A stretch of DNA of 41,326 nucleotides from Phytophthora sp. 'mugwort' (GCA_033558025.1 JAUCEF010000059.1:1-41326); one strand, 5' to 3'. Positions 1-9,742 are shown, counted from the first letter of the stretch. The notes: generated from the letters alone by a model not told the origin. A program made the numbers and translations.

Positions 1-489
1 AGATTTTGCACAAACAATTACTGAAAGAATTGAAAACCCAATAGTTAATTCATATGAAATCATTTGTGCTGTTGATCTTAAAGCCCCTAAAAACGAATAT
101 TTAGAATTACTTGACCAACCACCTATAATAACACCGTATACACCTAAAGATGAAATTGCTATTAAATATAAAATACCAATATTTAATTCAGTAAAAAACA
201 TACCAAAACCTAAAGGTATTATTGTCCAACTTAATAGACTTAAAAAAAAAGCTAAAATAGGTGCAAATATAAATAAAATTACATCAGCATTACTTGGTAA
301 AATTGTTTCTTTTACGAATAATTTAAGACCATCAGCTAATGGTTGTAATAATCCAAAAGTACCTACAACATTAGGTCCTCTTCTTCTTTGAATAGAAGCT
401 AATATTTTACGTTCAACTAAAGTAAAATAAGCCACAGCAATTAATAAAGGTAATATGAAAATTAAAAATTTTAAAATTGTGTATATCAT
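1..489 (-). pseudogene. nad1: Truncated second copy of nad1 (5' part)
   Basis: This is the duplicate of the first 163 codons of nad1, with its ATG at 489-487. It shows the same N-terminal signature ([14 protein letters not shown]) as the intact locus. It lacks the later transmembrane helices and the [18 protein letters not shown] quinone-site segment. If the molecule is circular, the frame runs over the junction into sequence 3' of nad4L and stops after about nine more codons. It is probably non-functional as a protein and kept only as part of the repeat. Confidence 0.85.
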
Positions 490-2057
490 AATAATTTTGA
501 TTGATTTTTGAAAATTTTATTAGAATTAATCAATATTTTTGAATATTGTTCTAATATATTTGTATAATAATTATTTTTAATTAATGAATCTAAAAAATTA
601 ATATTAATTTTTAAAAATTTTTTATTAAAACTAAAATTATAAATAATTTTTATTTTTTTTTTTAATAAATAAGGTAAAATATCTTTAATTTTTAAAAAAG
701 CTTCTGATTTAGATTGATTTTTATTTAATAAAAATTTATAAAGATTTCTATAAATTATAGAATCTTTACGTTGTTCTATATTTACATTTAAAATTTGTTC
801 ATTTTTTTGAATAAAACCTTCTAAATTAATATACATTCCATTTTTTTCTAAAAAAGTTAATCCAGGTAAAATTAGATTTGAATTTTGAGCATCTTTAGTA
901 AAATGATGTCCTTGATAAATAACAAAACTATTTTTAGTTATTTTTAATTTATTTTGTAAATTTGTATTAAATAAATAATATAATTTTGAATTATTTAACA
1001 TATTTAATGATTTTGGAAAAGTAATTTCAAAAAAATTAATTAAAGAAGTTTGAAAATTAAAGAAATTAATATTATGGTTAATAAATGATAAATTTTTTAA
1101 TTTTGATAATAAAAAAAAACCATTTTTTTGATTTAAAATATTACTACCTATAATAATTAAAGGTTTTTTTGCTTTTTTTAATTGTTTACAAAATACATGT
1201 TTTCCTAAAATAATATTTATTAAAGTTTTAAAAGTTAATCCTAAATGTTTTACTGGATAAGTAAAATTAATTTTATTACCGATATATGCTATTTTAAAAT
1301 TTCCTTTTTTTAAACGATTAATTAAATGAATATTTAAAATAGAACCTTCTTGACGAATATCACTACCAATTATTAAACAAACATCAGATTCTTCAATAGA
1401 TTTTAAAGTATTATTAAATAAAAAATTTGAAGCTAAATCAGAATTTATCTTAATTTGTCGATTTTTTAAAAATTGTTCATAATTTACATTTGAAATTCCT
1501 AATTTATTTAAATTTTTTTTTAATAAAAAAAGAGATTCTAAATCAGTTAAATCACCAATAATACTTTTAGCATTAAAACTATCTGTAATTATCAATTTTT
1601 TATTAATAATATTTAGAGCATCTAACCAAGAAATCCTATGAAAATTGTTTTGATTATCTTTTAATAATGGATATTTTAATCGTTGATATTTTAAACTATC
1701 AAAAAAATATCTTGTTTTATCTGATATCCATTCTTTATTAATATTAAAATTAGTTTTAGGTAAAATACGTATAATTTCATTATTAAAAATATCAATTTTA
1801 ATATTTGAACCAATACTATCTAAAATAGCAATACCCTCTTTTTTTTTTAATTCCCAAGAACGTGCTTTAAAAGTATAGGGTTTAGAAGTTAATGCACCAA
1901 CAGGACATAAATCTACTAAATTACCAGAAAATTCGGATTTAAAAATATTTGAAGAATAAAAATTAATTTCAGTTTTATTACCACGACCTGTTGTACCTAA
2001 ACCGTCAATTCCACAAATTTCATTAGCAAAACGTACACAACGTGTACAATGAATACA
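486..2057 (-). pseudogene. nad11: Truncated second copy of nad11 (3' part)
   Basis: This duplicates nad11 from codon 146 to the TGA stop. The copy begins precisely at the TGT codon of the Cys motif CIHCTRC, so it lacks the 2Fe-2S domain and most Fe-S ligands. No ATG is in frame upstream; the frame enters the cob 3' spacer. The retained part is the molybdopterin-oxidoreductase-like C-terminal region, still fully open. Expression as a C-terminal subunit would need a non-ATG or internal start, for which I see no evidence. Confidence 0.85.
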
Positions 2058-2064
2058 ATTTAAA

Positions 2065-3240
2065 TTATTTATTTTTATTTATTAAAGATTTTTTATTAAT
2101 ATTATAACGTACTAAATAAGTTTCTAATTTACCTAAAAATGGTATAATTATTATAAAAAAAAAAAAATAATAAATCATACTTATAATACCAATTTCAGTA
2201 TAAGGATATTCAACTGGACATTGTCCAACCCAACCTAATAATAAAAAAGCTATAACTAATAACCAATAACAAATTTTAAATATAGGTCTAAAAGCTGTAC
2301 TTCTAATTTCAGATGAATTTGTAAAAGGTATTGTTAATAAAATAAGTAATGAACCAAACATAGCTATAACACCGCCAATTTTATTAGGAATAGATCTTAA
2401 AATTGCATAAAACGGTAAAAAATACCATTCTGGTACGATATGTAAAGGTGTTTTCATTGGATTTGCTTCAATATAATTATCGGGATGACCTAATGTATTA
2501 GGATAAAAAAAAATAAAAATAAAGAAAATCAAAAATAAGATCATTAATCCAAATAAATCTTTAGTATAAAAATATGGATAAAAAGGTATATTTTCATTTT
2601 TTAATGTAATACCTAAAGGATTATTTGAACCAACTTCATGTAATAAAATTAAATGTATCAATACGGCACCCACAATTATAAAAGGTAATGTAAAATGTAA
2701 ACTAAAAAAACGATTTAATGTTGGATTATCAACAGCAAATCCGCCCCAAAGCCAATCAACAATATCTTTTCCTATTAAGGGTATTGCAGAAAATAAATTA
2801 GTAATAACAGTTGCACCCCAAAAACTCATTTGTCCCCAAGGTAAAACATAACCCATAAAAGCTGTAGCCATCATTAAAATAAAAATAATTACACCAGAAG
2901 ACCATATAGCTTCTCTTGGTGTGATATAAGAACCATAATATAAACCACGAAAAATATGAATATATACAACAATAAAAAAAAAAGATGCTCCATTTGCATG
3001 TGTATATCTAATTAACCAACCATTATTTACATCTCTCATAATATGTTCAACACTATTAAAAGCTAAATCAATATGTGGAGTATAATGCATTGCTAAAAAA
3101 ATACCTGTTAAAATTTGTATTACTAACATAATACCAGCTAACGAACCGAATCCAAAAAAATAATTTAAATTAATAGGTGTAGGATAATCTATTAAATGAT
3201 TATTAAGAATCGCAAATAATGATTTTTTATTCCATCTCAT
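2065..3240 (-). CDS. cob: Apocytochrome b (complex III)
   Basis: The protein is about 391 aa and multi-spanning, with the classical cytochrome b blocks [20 protein letters not shown] (Qo side and haem region) and [18 protein letters not shown] (the PEWY quinol-oxidation motif). It is the catalytic membrane core of the bc1 complex. An upstream in-frame ATG at 3270 would add ten residues. I prefer the ATG at 3240 (MRWNKKSLF) because cytochrome b usually starts just before such a segment. The 3' end lies seven bases from the inverted-repeat boundary, so its terminator region is the duplication junction. nad9 lies upstream on the same strand. Confidence 0.97.
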   Translation of the reverse strand: MRWNKKSLFAILNNHLIDYPTPINLNYFFGFGSLAGIMLVIQILTGIFLAMHYTPHIDLAFNSVEHIMRDVNNGWLIRYTHANGASFFFIVVYIHIFRGLYYGSYITPREAIWSSGVIIFILMMATAFMGYVLPWGQMSFWGATVITNLFSAIPLIGKDIVDWLWGGFAVDNPTLNRFFSLHFTLPFIIVGAVLIHLILLHEVGSNNPLGITLKNENIPFYPYFYTKDLFGLMILFLIFFIFIFFYPNTLGHPDNYIEANPMKTPLHIVPEWYFLPFYAILRSIPNKIGGVIAMFGSLLILLTIPFTNSSEIRSTAFRPIFKICYWLLVIAFLLLGWVGQCPVEYPYTEIGIISMIYYFFFFIIIIPFLGKLETYLVRYNINKKSLINKNK

Positions 3241-3287
3241 AATATGAAATGAAAAATTACCTAAAAGCAAAAATAATTAATAAAATA

Positions 3288-3854
3288 TTACATATTTATT
3301 TTATTATTCCAAGGATTATTAAATTCAAATAATCGGTATTGTTGTGATAAATTAATGGGTTCATAAACAACACGTTTTTTTAATTCATTATAAAAAATTT
3401 CTAAAAAACCACTTAAAGGGAAATCTTTACGTAAAGGATGTCCTTCAAAACCATAATCTGTTAAAATCCGTCTTAAATCGGGATGGTATAAAAAAAAAAT
3501 ACCAAACATATCCCAAACTTCTCTTTCACACCAATTGGCTGATTGATATATTTTTATAATTGAATCTACCGGTTGTAATTCATTAATTATTATTTTAATT
3601 TTTAAACGACTATTAAAACGAATACTTAATAAATTATAAATTATTTCAAAACGTTTTTTTTTATTAATATAATCTATAACACAAATTTCTGATAATACTT
3701 TAAATTGAGTATTTGTATGATTTTTTAAAAAAAATAAAATAGGAATTAAATTTTTTGTAGAAATATTTATACATAATTCATTTTTATATAAAGTATAATT
3801 TATTATTGGTAAAATCTGTAATAAATATTGACTAAATTTTTTTAATACTTTCAT
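3288..3854 (-). CDS. nad9: NADH dehydrogenase subunit 9 (complex I 30-kDa type)
   Basis: The protein is 188 aa, soluble and NuoC-like, forming part of the peripheral arm of complex I next to the nad7 product. The diagnostic C-terminal signature is present: RRILTDYGFEGHPLRKDFPL, with WCEREVWDMFG before it. Length matches other mitochondrial Nad9 proteins. It is preceded (5', higher coordinates) by a 24-bp palindrome at 3864-3887 and followed by cob after about 50 bp, so co-transcription is likely. Confidence 0.96.
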   Translation of the reverse strand: MKVLKKFSQYLLQILPIINYTLYKNELCINISTKNLIPILFFLKNHTNTQFKVLSEICVIDYINKKKRFEIIYNLLSIRFNSRLKIKIIINELQPVDSIIKIYQSANWCEREVWDMFGIFFLYHPDLRRILTDYGFEGHPLRKDFPLSGFLEIFYNELKKRVVYEPINLSQQYRLFEFNNPWNNKINM

Positions 3855-3863
3855 AAATAAAAA

Positions 3864-3887
3864 ATAATTATAAATATTTATAATTAT
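3864..3887. repeat. 24-bp perfect palindrome upstream of nad9
   Basis: This is a perfectly self-complementary, all-AT 24-bp sequence starting ten bases before the nad9 ATG. The same 16-bp motif then begins to repeat in tandem up to about 3900. It could fold into a hairpin in the nad9 leader. Composition alone makes short AT palindromes common here, but 24 bp is long. Confidence 0.6.
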
Positions 3888-3966
3888 AAATATTTATATA
3901 TTAAAAAAATAAATAATTTTTTTTCTAAAATAAATACTATAACCAGTATTAGTATATATATAACAT

Positions 3967-4000
3967 AAAATACGATAAAAATTAATTTTTATCATATTTT
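3967..4000. terminator. Hairpin 3' of atp9
   Basis: A 20-bp perfect palindrome at 3974-3993 is extended to 34 bp with one C/A mismatch. It begins 17 bases downstream of the atp9 stop on the minus strand. It is a candidate 3'-end processing, stability or termination structure, comparable to hairpins behind nad4, atp1 and orf137. The function is inferred. Confidence 0.55.
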
Positions 4001-4017
4001 TCAGGATTTAATTTTAA

Positions 4018-4269
<252 letters not shown>

Positions 4270-4483
4270 TTATTTAAAATATCTTAAAGAATAAACTTTT
4301 TTAGAATATTTAATTATATAAAAAATTTTAAATTATATATAATATTATTATATACTTTAACTAATTTTAAATTAAAATATAATTTTATTAAAAAAAATTA
4401 TATTAAAATTAATATAGTTAAAATAATTTTATAAAAATTTTTTTAATTTAATAACAATAAATTTTTTTATATTTTTAAATAAT

Positions 4484-4837
4484 TTACCATTCTAAAGCAT
4501 CACTACACCAAATATAAATAAAACCTATAACTAATTCAACTAAAAATTCAATCATAGTCCAAAATCCCCATGAAAAATTTGAACTTAAAGTTAAAACCCA
4601 AGGAAAAATAAAAACAGCTTCTAAATCAAAAATAATAAAAAGGATAGCTACTAAATAAAATTTTACATCAAAAATTTTTCTAGCATCATCATAAGGATTA
4701 AATCCACATTCATAGGCTGTTAACTTTTCTAAATCATCTTTTTGTTTAATTAAACTAAAAGATAAAATGAAAATTAAAATTGATAAAAATAAACTTAATA
4801 TTAAGAATATAAAAATATTTGAATAATTTAATAACAT
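4484..4837 (-). CDS. nad3: NADH dehydrogenase subunit 3
   Basis: The protein is 117 aa with three predicted transmembrane helices. The conserved loop LEKLTAYECGFNPYDDAR holds the Cys that reports the active/deactive state of complex I, and the second-helix acidic motif FDLEAVFIFPW is present. The open frame extends upstream to 4930, but that extension runs through trnD, so the ATG at 4837 is the credible start. It sits 34 bp downstream of trnD, suggesting release by tRNA processing. Confidence 0.97.
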   Translation of the reverse strand: MLLNYSNIFIFLILSLFLSILIFILSFSLIKQKDDLEKLTAYECGFNPYDDARKIFDVKFYLVAILFIIFDLEAVFIFPWVLTLSSNFSWGFWTMIEFLVELVIGFIYIWCSDALEW

Positions 4838-4871
4838 ATTTATAAATTTTTTTAAATATAATAAATTTAAA

Positions 4872-4945
4872 CGGAAAAAACGGGACTTGAACCCGCGACT
4901 TATAGCGTGACAAGCTACCACTCTAACCAACTGAGCTATTTTTCC
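4872..4945 (-). tRNA. trnD: tRNA-Asp (GTC)
   Basis: A full 74-nt cloverleaf: acceptor GGAAAAA paired with TTTTTCC, anticodon loop TTGTCAC (GTC), and a normal T arm GCGGG-TTCAAGT-CCCGT. It lies between atp6 and nad3. Confidence 0.95.
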
Positions 4946-4981
4946 AATATAAAATATTATATCTTATTTTTGTATATTTTA

Positions 4982-5701
4982 TTAATGTAAATTTAAAGCA
5001 TCATTTATATACATACACGTTAAAATCGTAAACACATATGCCTGAATTAAAGCTACAGCAATTTCTAAACCAACCAATAATACAATAATTATTAATGGAA
5101 TAAAATGTGCCATAAAAATAAAACTATTTACATTTAACATAGCCCAAGCAAAACCTGCAATTACTTTTAATAAAGTATGTCCAGCCATCATATTTGCAAA
5201 TAATCGTACAGGTAAACTAATTACACGAAAAATGTATGAAACTAATTCAATAGGTACTAAGATGGGAACTAATGCTATACTTGCACCACTAGGTAATAAT
5301 AAATTTAAAAAATTAAATTTATGTTTTTTAATTCCAATTAAATTAAAACCTAAATAAATTGTTAATGCTAAAGTAAACGTAATAATTAAATGACTTGTTA
5401 TAGTAAAACTGTATGGAATCATTCCTATTAAATTACATAATAAAATAAAAAAAAAAACAACAAAAATTAATGAAACAAAATATTTACCAGCTTTTCCTAT
5501 ACTAGAATAAGTTAATTCAATTGTAATATTAAAAATCATTTCAAAAATTTGTTGAAAACGTGTTGGAATAAATTTAGTTTTTATACATGTAAATATATAT
5601 AAATAAACTAAACCTATTACTAAAATTAAAGAAGCATTAGTAAATACAAAAGGTATTTGAAAAATAGGTAAAATTTCAAATTGTTCTAAAGGACTAACCA
5701 T
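4982..5701 (-). CDS. atp6: ATP synthase subunit a
   Basis: The protein is 239 aa and hydrophobic, and forms the proton channel of F0. The essential arginine lies in LPVRLFANMMAGHTLLKVIA, and the C-terminal helix ends with ALIQAYVFTILTCMYINDAL, another family hallmark. Length is typical for protist mitochondria. It follows cox3 after 24 bp and precedes trnD in the same transcription direction, so a cox3-atp6-trnD-nad3 transcript is likely. Confidence 0.98.
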   Translation of the reverse strand: MVSPLEQFEILPIFQIPFVFTNASLILVIGLVYLYIFTCIKTKFIPTRFQQIFEMIFNITIELTYSSIGKAGKYFVSLIFVVFFFILLCNLIGMIPYSFTITSHLIITFTLALTIYLGFNLIGIKKHKFNFLNLLLPSGASIALVPILVPIELVSYIFRVISLPVRLFANMMAGHTLLKVIAGFAWAMLNVNSFIFMAHFIPLIIIVLLVGLEIAVALIQAYVFTILTCMYINDALNLH

Positions 5702-5725
5702 AAAAATTATTAATTTTTTAATAAA

Positions 5726-6640
5726 TTAATTACCTCCCCACCAGTAAACTGCTACAAATAAAAATAACCAAACAACATCTACAAAATGCCAATACCAAGC
5801 TGCAGCTTCAAAACCGAAATGATGTTGTTTTGTAAAATGATGATTAATTAATCTAATAGTACTTACTATAATAAAAATAGTACCTACAATAACGTGAATA
5901 CCATGAAAACCTGTTAATAAAAAAAAAGTTGTACCATAAATACTATCAGAAATTGAAAAAGTACTTTCAATATATTCATAGGCTTGAATTAAAGTAAAAA
6001 AAAAAGCTAATAAAATTGTAATAATTAAACTTAAAATAGCATTTTTTCTATCACCAAAAACTATTGAATGGTGTGCCCAAGTAATAGTTGCCCCAGATGA
6101 TAATAATATTACAGTATTTAATAAAGGAATACCCCAAGCATTAACAGTTTCAATACCTAATGGTGGCCATAAAGATCCAATTTCAGGTGTTGGTGCTAAA
6201 GCTGAATGAAAAAAAGCCCAAAAAAAACTAACAAAAAATAGTAATTCACTAAAAATAAATAAAAGCATACCATTTCTTAAACCTAATTGTACTTGTTTAG
6301 TATGTTGACCTTCATATACAGCTTCTCTAACTATATCACGAAACCAAGTATACATTGTTAAAATAATCATTAAAAATCCTGTTAAAATTAAGAAATTACT
6401 GCCAATATAACCATGAAAATACATAGCACCACCAAAAGTTAAAAAAAAAAGTCCAAAAGAAATTATAAAAGGCCAAGGACTTGGATCTACTAAATGATAA
6501 GGATGTTTTTGTGTATTTTGTATATTATTACTAATTTCTTTTAAAATTTTTAAATCATTTTGAAATTTATCGATATTAGAATCATTTGTTGTAGTTTCTA
6601 TTTGTAAATTTTTTTTATTAATATAATAATAATTTTTCAT
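5726..6640 (-). CDS. cox3: Cytochrome c oxidase subunit 3
   Basis: The 304-aa protein has the complete seven-helix COX3 core from HPYHLVDPSPWP to the C-terminal WHFVDVVWLFLFVAVYWWGG. It carries an N-terminal extension of about 43 polar residues before the usual start region. No Met is present between residue 1 and the core, so an ATG start requires the extension; a non-ATG start nearer the core cannot be excluded. It is a subunit of complex IV in the inner membrane. Confidence 0.97.
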   Translation of the reverse strand: MKNYYYINKKNLQIETTTNDSNIDKFQNDLKILKEISNNIQNTQKHPYHLVDPSPWPFIISFGLFFLTFGGAMYFHGYIGSNFLILTGFLMIILTMYTWFRDIVREAVYEGQHTKQVQLGLRNGMLLFIFSELLFFVSFFWAFFHSALAPTPEIGSLWPPLGIETVNAWGIPLLNTVILLSSGATITWAHHSIVFGDRKNAILSLIITILLAFFFTLIQAYEYIESTFSISDSIYGTTFFLLTGFHGIHVIVGTIFIIVSTIRLINHHFTKQHHFGFEAAAWYWHFVDVVWLFLFVAVYWWGGN

Positions 6641-6700
6641 AAGAATTTTATAATTTGTAATAATTAATTATTTAATGATAAATAATGTATTTTAAAAAAA

Positions 6701-7132
6701 TTAATCAAAAATAAGATTAAATTTTAATTTTTTTATATTTTTATAATATTGTTTTTTTGTATTGATTGTTTTACTTTTATTTTTTGAAGTTTGAATAATT
6801 TCGTTTGTTATGTTTTTTAAATTTGCATTTAAAAGTAACCACGATATCGATTTTTTAATTTGTTTATCTTCATTTAAAAGCATTAAAAAATATCTATCTT
6901 TTTTTTTTTTTTTTTTATTTCGTTTTTTATTTGGAATACTTATTGCTTTTAATTTCGGTAATAAATTTTCAATTGATTTAAATAAAATAAAATTCGGTTT
7001 TTGTTTTGTAATTTTTTTTAAAGTAATTAAAATATTTATAAATATGTTTTCAGAACAAGTTTTTTTTCCTTTTTTTAATAACATATTTATAAATAATTTT
7101 TTTATTTTATACTCTTCGTATTTTAGTTCCAT
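6701..7132 (-). CDS. rps7: Small-subunit ribosomal protein S7
   Basis: The protein is 143 aa and very Lys/Asn-rich. The uS7 pattern is recognisable: [20 protein letters not shown] near the start, [17 protein letters not shown] in the middle, and [11 protein letters not shown] toward the end. It follows rps12 as in the bacterial str operon, which supports the call. The ATG at 7132 makes it overlap the rps12 end by 26 bp. A later ATG at 7084 would avoid the overlap but cut conserved residues. Confidence 0.85.
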   Translation of the reverse strand: MELKYEEYKIKKLFINMLLKKGKKTCSENIFINILITLKKITKQKPNFILFKSIENLLPKLKAISIPNKKRNKKKKKKDRYFLMLLNEDKQIKKSISWLLLNANLKNITNEIIQTSKNKSKTINTKKQYYKNIKKLKFNLIFD

Positions 7133-7487
7133 ATTTTGATCTTGATGTTTTTCGAGAATAAATCCCTAATAAATCATATTTACCACGAATTACATGATAT
7201 TTTACTCCAGGTAAATCTTTTACACGACCTCCTCTAACTAATACTATTGAATGTTCTTGTAAAGTATGACCAATACCTGGAATATAAGTAATTATTGTAT
7301 ACCTACTAGATAGGTGTACTTTTGCTACTTTACGCATAGCAGAATTTGGTTTTTTAGGTGTTGTATTATAAACTTTTAAACAAATACCTTTACGTTGAGG
7401 ACATTGTTTTAAAGCTGGACTTTTATTTCTTTTTTTTTTTTCTAAACGTTTTTGTTTTTTTAAAAATAATTGATTAATTGTTGACAT
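7107..7487 (-). CDS. rps12: Small-subunit ribosomal protein S12
   Basis: The 126-aa protein is uS12, with the decoding-site segments [16 protein letters not shown] and [20 protein letters not shown] and the tail [11 protein letters not shown]. An upstream extension of the frame to 7562 is trnV sequence, so the ATG at 7487 is chosen. It is followed directly by rps7 in the conserved S12-S7 order and preceded by trnV 17 bp upstream. Confidence 0.97.
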   Translation of the reverse strand: MSTINQLFLKKQKRLEKKKRNKSPALKQCPQRKGICLKVYNTTPKKPNSAMRKVAKVHLSSRYTIITYIPGIGHTLQEHSIVLVRGGRVKDLPGVKYHVIRGKYDLLGIYSRKTSRSKYGTKIRRV

Positions 7488-7504
7488 ATTATTTGTTATT
7501 TTAT

Positions 7505-7577
7505 TGAATAATAACGGACTCGAACCGCTAACATTTTCGGTGTAAACGAAATACTCTACCAATTGAGTTAATTATTC
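7505..7577 (-). tRNA. trnV: tRNA-Val (TAC)
   Basis: Acceptor GAATAAT/ATTATTC, anticodon loop TTTACAC (TAC), T arm AGCGG-TTCGAGT-CCGTT. It is the first of four tandem tRNAs between rps12 and rps10. Confidence 0.94.
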
Positions 7578-7579
7578 AT

Positions 7580-7653
7580 TGGGCCTAAGTAGATTTGAAC
7601 TACTGACTTTACACTTATCAGGCGTATACTCTAACCAACTGAGTTATAGGCCC
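7580..7653 (-). tRNA. trnI: tRNA-Ile (GAT)
   Basis: Acceptor GGGCCTA/TAGGCCC, anticodon loop CTGATAA (GAT), normal arms. Two bases separate it from trnV and from trnQ. Confidence 0.95.
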
Positions 7654-7655
7654 TT

Positions 7656-7727
7656 TTGAAGTAAAAGGATTCGAACCTTTGATTTTCCGTACCAAAAACG
7701 GAGGCCTTACCACTTGGCTATACTTCA
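7656..7727 (-). tRNA. trnQ: tRNA-Gln (TTG)
   Basis: Acceptor TGAAGTA/TACTTCA, anticodon loop TTTTGGT (TTG), T arm AAAGG-TTCGAAT-CCTTT. Confidence 0.95.
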
Positions 7728-7741
7728 AAATAAATAAAATA

Positions 7742-7815
7742 TATGCTTAGAAAGATTTGAACTTTCATTTTATAGATCCGCAATCTAACGCTTTATCCAT
7801 TTAAGCTATAAGCAT
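7742..7815 (-). tRNA. trnR: tRNA-Arg (GCG)
   Basis: Acceptor ATGCTTA/TAAGCAT, anticodon loop TTGCGGA giving GCG, T arm GAAAG-TTCAAAT-CTTTC. Pair 27-43 of the anticodon stem is T/T. A GCG anticodon should read CGT and CGC, yet CGA codons occur in conserved positions elsewhere in the genome. Confidence 0.92.
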
Positions 7816-7825
7816 AAGTTTAATT

Positions 7826-8152
7826 TTAATTTTTTTTTATAATTTTAATATTTATTAATGAATTTTTAGATAAAAATTTTTTAATTAAAACTAAAAAATT
7901 TAATAAATAAAAAATATTTTTAAATTTTATATTAATTTTAGAAGTATAATTTTTATGAATAAAATGTTCACGTGATTTTTTATTTACATGGGGAGATCTT
8001 AATAATGTAAAAATTTTTTTTTTTTGTTTTGTTTGAAATACACCGGGTATTTGAATATTTTTGAATTTATTAATTTTTTTTAATTTTAATAAATTTTGTT
8101 TGAGTTGATTTATTTTTTGAAATGATTTAAAAGTTATTCTTAAAAGATACAT
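7826..8152 (-). CDS. rps10: Small-subunit ribosomal protein S10
   Basis: The protein is 108 aa and basic. The uS10 core is recognisable in the segments IPGVFQTKQKKKIFTLLRSP and HVNKKSREHFIHKNY, which correspond to the bacterial LPT..r.T.LrSPHv.KksREhFe pattern. It lies between trnF (upstream) and trnR (downstream, ten bases after the stop). Length is as expected for mitochondrial S10. Confidence 0.93.
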   Translation of the reverse strand: MYLLRITFKSFQKINQLKQNLLKLKKINKFKNIQIPGVFQTKQKKKIFTLLRSPHVNKKSREHFIHKNYTSKINIKFKNIFYLLNFLVLIKKFLSKNSLINIKIIKKN

Positions 8153-8168
8153 ATTTTAATAATAAAAT

Positions 8169-8242
8169 TGTCTGGAGGTGGATTTGAACCACCGACACAA
8201 AGATTTTCAGTCTTTTACTCTAACCAACTGAGCTATCCAAAC
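8169..8242 (-). tRNA. trnF: tRNA-Phe (GAA)
   Basis: Acceptor GTTTGGA/TCCAGAC with one G-T pair, anticodon loop CTGAAAA (GAA), T arm GGTGG-TTCAAAT-CCACC. It lies between nad2 and rps10. Confidence 0.95.
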
Positions 8243-8248
8243 TAAATA

Positions 8249-9742
8249 TTATATTAATAAATATAAATAAATTTTGTTTAAATTTATTAATATAATATTA
8301 GGATAAATAAATAAAAATAAAATAAATTGAGTACTAATTAATAATATTATACTTTGACTTTTATTTATTTGTGAAATATACATTTTTCTAAATATTTTTT
8401 CAAAATAAATAATTTTAATTATTTTTAAATAATAAAAAGAGCTTAAAACACTTATAATAATACCAAAAAATACTAAACTAAAATAATTATTTTTAATAGC
8501 TGAAAAAAATATAAATAATTTTGAAAAAAAACCCGCTAATGGGGGTATACCAGCTAATGAAAAAATATTTATGATTATAATAATAGCAATTAATTTATTA
8601 ATAGTATATATATTTGATAAATCTGTTAAATATTTAATTGGTTTATGATTGATATTTAAAGATAAATAAGAAGTCCATAAATTAATACTTGTTATAATAT
8701 AAATTATAATATATAATAAAATAAATGGAATATTATTTAACATATTTGAAGTAAATCCTATTAATATAAAACCTACATGACTTATTGCACTATAAGCTAA
8801 TAATCTTTTGATTTTTTTTTGTTGTAATGCCGATAATGCACCGATTAACATAGATAAAAATGAAATAATATAAAAAAAAATTTCAAAGAAATATGAAATA
8901 TTAAAAAAAATCTCAAAAAATAAACGAATTAAAATTCCTATAAAAGCAATTTTTGGTACAATAGCAAAAAAACTTGAAATATTATTTGGAGCACCTTCAT
9001 ATACATCAGGCAACCAAAAATGAAAAGGTGTAGCACCTATTTTAAATAAAATACCAACTAAAATAAAAATTAATCCATAAGATAAACTAATTAATATATT
9101 TATATTATCTAAAAAATTTATATTTGATAATATTAAAAAAATATTATTAAAATTTAATGAACCTGTAATAGCATAAATTATTGAAGAACCAAATAGAATA
9201 AAACCTGAAGCAATTGATCCTAAAATAAAATATTTTAAACCAGCCTCAATTGATAATATCGATTTTTTTTGGGTGGATGTTAATATATAAAAACTTAAAC
9301 TTTGTAATTCAATTGCTAAATATAAAGTAATAAAATGATTTGCAGATACCAATAACATTAAACCCAATAATGATATTAACATTAATATATTAATTTCATA
9401 TGAATTTATTTTTTGTTGTATTAAATATTTTTGTTGTATTAAAAAACAAATAATTGTTAATAAAATTAAAATTATTTTAATAAATTGTGTAAAATTATTA
9501 ATAAGTAATACACCATTTAATATGTTACTTGAAATATTTGTTATATTTAACGTTAATATTAAAAGAATTAATAATAAATATATTATTATAGTAGTAATAT
9601 TTTTAATAATCAAAATTTTTTGAGCATTTTGATTTTTTTTATAAAAAACACCAAATAATAATAAAATTAATAAAAAAGTTGTTAAAAAAAATTCGGGGAT
9701 AATAATTTCAAAATTATTATTAAAAATTTCCTGAAAAAACAT
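8249..9742 (-). CDS. nad2: NADH dehydrogenase subunit 2
   Basis: The 497-aa, highly hydrophobic, antiporter-like protein is one of the proton-pumping modules of complex I. Family signatures are KIGATPFHFWLPDVYEGAPN and KRLLAYSAISHVGFILIGF, and the proline-rich SLAGIPPLAGFFSKLFIF near the end. It is the most upstream gene of the left minus-strand block, facing away from nad7 across a 116-bp gap, so its promoter should lie in 9743-9858. trnF follows six bases after its stop. Confidence 0.97.
   Translation of the reverse strand: MFFQEIFNNNFEIIIPEFFLTTFLLILLLFGVFYKKNQNAQKILIIKNITTIIIYLLLILLILTLNITNISSNILNGVLLINNFTQFIKIILILLTIICFLIQQKYLIQQKINSYEINILMLISLLGLMLLVSANHFITLYLAIELQSLSFYILTSTQKKSILSIEAGLKYFILGSIASGFILFGSSIIYAITGSLNFNNIFLILSNINFLDNINILISLSYGLIFILVGILFKIGATPFHFWLPDVYEGAPNNISSFFAIVPKIAFIGILIRLFFEIFFNISYFFEIFFYIISFLSMLIGALSALQQKKIKRLLAYSAISHVGFILIGFTSNMLNNIPFILLYIIIYIITSINLWTSYLSLNINHKPIKYLTDLSNIYTINKLIAIIIIINIFSLAGIPPLAGFFSKLFIFFSAIKNNYFSLVFFGIIISVLSSFYYLKIIKIIYFEKIFRKMYISQINKSQSIILLISTQFILFLFIYPNIILINLNKIYLYLLI

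Larger units (their letters stand above)
1..2057. repeat. Inverted repeat arm A (2,057 bp)
   Basis: This stretch is the reverse complement of 38448-40504 (paired positions sum to 40505). Both ends and several internal stretches were compared by eye and matched. The reading frame inside it encodes the same 369 residues as the intact nad11, so the arms look identical. The match stops between 2057 and 2058, seven bases from the cob stop codon. It carries the 5' part of nad1 and the 3' part of nad11, both truncated. Perfect identity suggests a recent origin or ongoing copy correction. Confidence 0.95.

Noticed and set aside
486..1595. Separate expressed gene for a C-terminal Nad11 protein
   Set aside because: It is an exact copy of the intact nad11 in the inverted repeat, with no in-frame ATG start before this region, so it is treated as a truncated duplicate.
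6810..7139. Plus-strand open frame over rps7
   Set aside because: It is the antisense shadow of rps7 and rps12, Phe-rich as expected from opposite-strand Lys codons.
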